In this document: positions 5,709-6,772 of the stretch, piece by piece
Layout of the letters: every line of letters begins with the position of its first letter
How positions within the stretch are numbered: position 1 is the first letter of the stretch
Assembly (NCBI GenBank): GCA_003151315.1
Contig: PLXF01000177.1
Coordinates: 10,229 to 17,000, forward strand
Length of the DNA: 6,772 nucleotides
Origin: Parachlamydiales bacterium
Lineage (GTDB): Bacteria; Chlamydiota; Chlamydiia; Chlamydiales; SM23-39
Reading direction: 5' to 3'
Notes under the pieces: generated by a model
What the model was told of the DNA's origin: nothing
Seen by the model: the letters and a program-made list of their open reading frames with translations, nothing else
Databases searched by the model: none
Program-made: the position numbers and the translations under genes

Positions 5709-5734
5709 TTCTTCAAATTTAAATAGGAGACTTT

Positions 5735-6382
5735 ATGAAATCTAAATTTGAAATAGCGCAACCTTGGTTTAAAGAAATTTTAACATGTATCAAAAAAGAC
5801 CTTAAAACAGACTATTTGCCTGCCGATAAAATTTTTTATCGGGCCCATTTTGGCAATCGCCCCTTAAATCGCCTCTCCACAGAGGAGATTTTTGCCGCTT
5901 TTGAAAAAGAGCTCCTCACAGGAAATGAGGGGTTAGAAGAATGGGTTGTAAACCATTGGGTTTTCCAACACGGAGATATCTACCGCCATCTCGCCGATCG
6001 CCTCAGCGCGATCAACCCCAATTTCACCGACTTGGAAGAGATCTCTTCTGAAGAGAGTAAAACTGTTTTAGAGGGGACCGATGCCTTTAATCCGGTTGAT
6101 CTCTATCTTTTTTCCATTTTGAACGGCGTTGTTTTTCCCGAAACTGTCTTAGAAACTCTCCGAAATGGGGCGATCGAAGGTAAAGCTAAGGCCGATGAAG
6201 CGGAAGCGATGCTCGCTAAAAAAGAGGGACTCGAACAAATTATTGAGCGGCAGCAAAGAGAAATTAGCCGATTACAGGAAAAATGTGAAAGTAAGGTCGA
6301 AGGGGTCTTGCGAAAGTACACAACCGACATGGAAGCGCTTAAAAGGCAGATCCGTTCCTTACAGCAGCAACTAAACCGATGA
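5735..6382 (+). CDS. Unrecognised protein with C-terminal coiled coil, translationally coupled to tadA
   Basis: I do not recognise this 215-residue protein. There is no signal peptide or membrane segment, so it is probably cytoplasmic. Residues 1 to about 140 look globular and mostly helical, with an aromatic, charged core (for example EEWVVNHWVFQHGDIYRHLA at 68-87). From about 145 to the end the sequence is Ala/Glu/Lys/Gln-rich with heptad-like spacing (LEQIIERQQREISRLQEK, then MEALKRQIRSLQQQL), typical of a coiled coil and suggesting that it makes dimers or binds a partner. The start is well set: AGGAG (5725-5729) 5 nt before ATG 5735. The stop TGA shares bases with the tadA ATG (ATGA at 6379-6382), so the two are surely co-transcribed and probably translationally coupled. 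Composition is in line with the core genes. It is probably a real lineage-conserved gene; any role in tRNA modification rests only on its neighbour. Confidence 0.85.
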   Translation: MKSKFEIAQPWFKEILTCIKKDLKTDYLPADKIFYRAHFGNRPLNRLSTEEIFAAFEKELLTGNEGLEEWVVNHWVFQHGDIYRHLADRLSAINPNFTDLEEISSEESKTVLEGTDAFNPVDLYLFSILNGVVFPETVLETLRNGAIEGKAKADEAEAMLAKKEGLEQIIERQQREISRLQEKCESKVEGVLRKYTTDMEALKRQIRSLQQQLNR

Positions 6383-6772
6383 GCTCTTTAATTGATCTTT
6401 CCCAATTGACGCAAGCCGATCGGGACACCTATTTCATGCGAGAAGCCCTTAAAGAGGCTAAGAAAGCCTTTGAAAGGGAGGAGGTTCCTATCGGCGCTGT
6501 GTTGGTTAAAGAGCAAAAGATCATCGCTCGCGGTTACAACCAGGTGGAGCTGTTGCGGGATGCGACGGCTCATGCGGAAATGGTTTGTTTAACAGCCGGC
6601 GCTTCTAAGCTGGATAACTGGCGCTTATCCGATACCACGTTGTACTGTACTTTAGAGCCCTGTTGCATGTGTGCGGGGGCTCTTTTGTCATCTAGAGTCA
6701 AAAGGCTCGTGTGGGGCGCTCGAGATCTGCGTTTAGGTGCGAATGGGAGCTGGATCGATGTTTTTGCCCATA
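6379..6772 (+). CDS. tadA: tRNA-specific adenosine deaminase TadA (cut by right edge)
   Basis: TadA converts A34 of the tRNA(Arg) ACG anticodon to inosine so that one tRNA reads several CGN codons. In this 131-codon part the zinc and catalytic motifs are complete: TAHAEM (63-68, H65 zinc ligand, E67 proton shuttle) and LEPCCMCAGAL (92-102, C95 and C98 zinc ligands). The segments REEVPIGAVLV (33-43) and RLVWGARDLRLGANGS (109-124) are also typical of the family. Only roughly the last 20-30 residues should be missing. ATG 6379 overlaps the stop of the upstream gene and has no clear Shine-Dalgarno sequence, fitting re-initiation. M20 (MREALKEAKKA) is a possible alternative start, but E. coli TadA also has residues before this segment. 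Older chlamydial annotations call this gene yfhC; a general cytosine deaminase is less likely than TadA. Confidence 0.95.
   Translation, partial: MSSLIDLSQLTQADRDTYFMREALKEAKKAFEREEVPIGAVLVKEQKIIARGYNQVELLRDATAHAEMVCLTAGASKLDNWRLSDTTLYCTLEPCCMCAGALLSSRVKRLVWGARDLRLGANGSWIDVFAH

Noticed and set aside
1..6772. CRISPR arrays, tRNA or rRNA genes, insertion sequences, toxin-antitoxin pairs
   Set aside because: No regularly spaced repeats, cloverleaf-like sequences, transposase motifs or terminal inverted repeats were found on either strand by eye; non-coding gaps are all under about 210 bp.

Overview
The window most likely comes from a chlamydia of the environmental (amoeba-associated or Parachlamydia-like) type. 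Three things suggest this: rpsO and pnp lie next to tadA, an order I recall from Chlamydia trachomatis (pnp, rpsO, yfhC/tadA); a RING/U-box-like protein of eukaryotic character is present, as expected of a host-associated bacterium; and a secreted GT92-like glycosyltransferase sits beside it. The placement is inference from gene order and protein style, not from a search.

Layout. Positions 1-357 (minus) hold the first 119 codons of an exported GT92-like glycosyltransferase that runs off the left edge. A short AT-rich divergent promoter region (358-485) separates it from a 248-residue protein with an N-terminal U-box/RING-like domain (486-1232, plus), a candidate host-directed effector. That gene converges on, and overlaps by 29 bp, a minus-strand translation/RNA-decay cluster transcribed right to left: rpsO (5528-5259), pnp (5118-3016) and an aspartyl-tRNA synthetase gene (3012-1204). 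The rpsO-pnp gap carries two strong stem-loops, resembling the regulated rpsO-pnp arrangement of other bacteria. A good sigma70/sigma66-type promoter lies before rpsO. From the same 206-bp divergent region a second unit leaves on the plus strand: an unrecognised 215-residue protein with a coiled-coil tail (5735-6382), overlapping by ATGA the start of tadA (6379 to the right edge, partial).

The standout is the synthetase. It is an archaeal-type AspRS (OB fold plus class II core, no bacterial GAD insertion) fused in one uninterrupted frame to a C-terminal YbaK/ProX-type editing domain that keeps the expected catalytic lysine. It begins 3 nt after pnp and so is probably co-translated with it. 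I do not know a described enzyme of this layout, but cannot search for one. At the two positions I recall as marking tRNA(Asp)-discriminating archaeal AspRS it has Asn and Ser instead of Trp and Lys, which would fit a non-discriminating or tRNA(Asn)-directed role in a lineage that makes Asn-tRNA by the amidotransferase route.

Functionally, the core of the window concerns translation and RNA quality: ribosomal protein S15, PNPase, a synthetase with a built-in proofreading module, and the tRNA wobble deaminase TadA. The left 1.2 kb is a more AT-rich accessory segment with host-interaction candidates.
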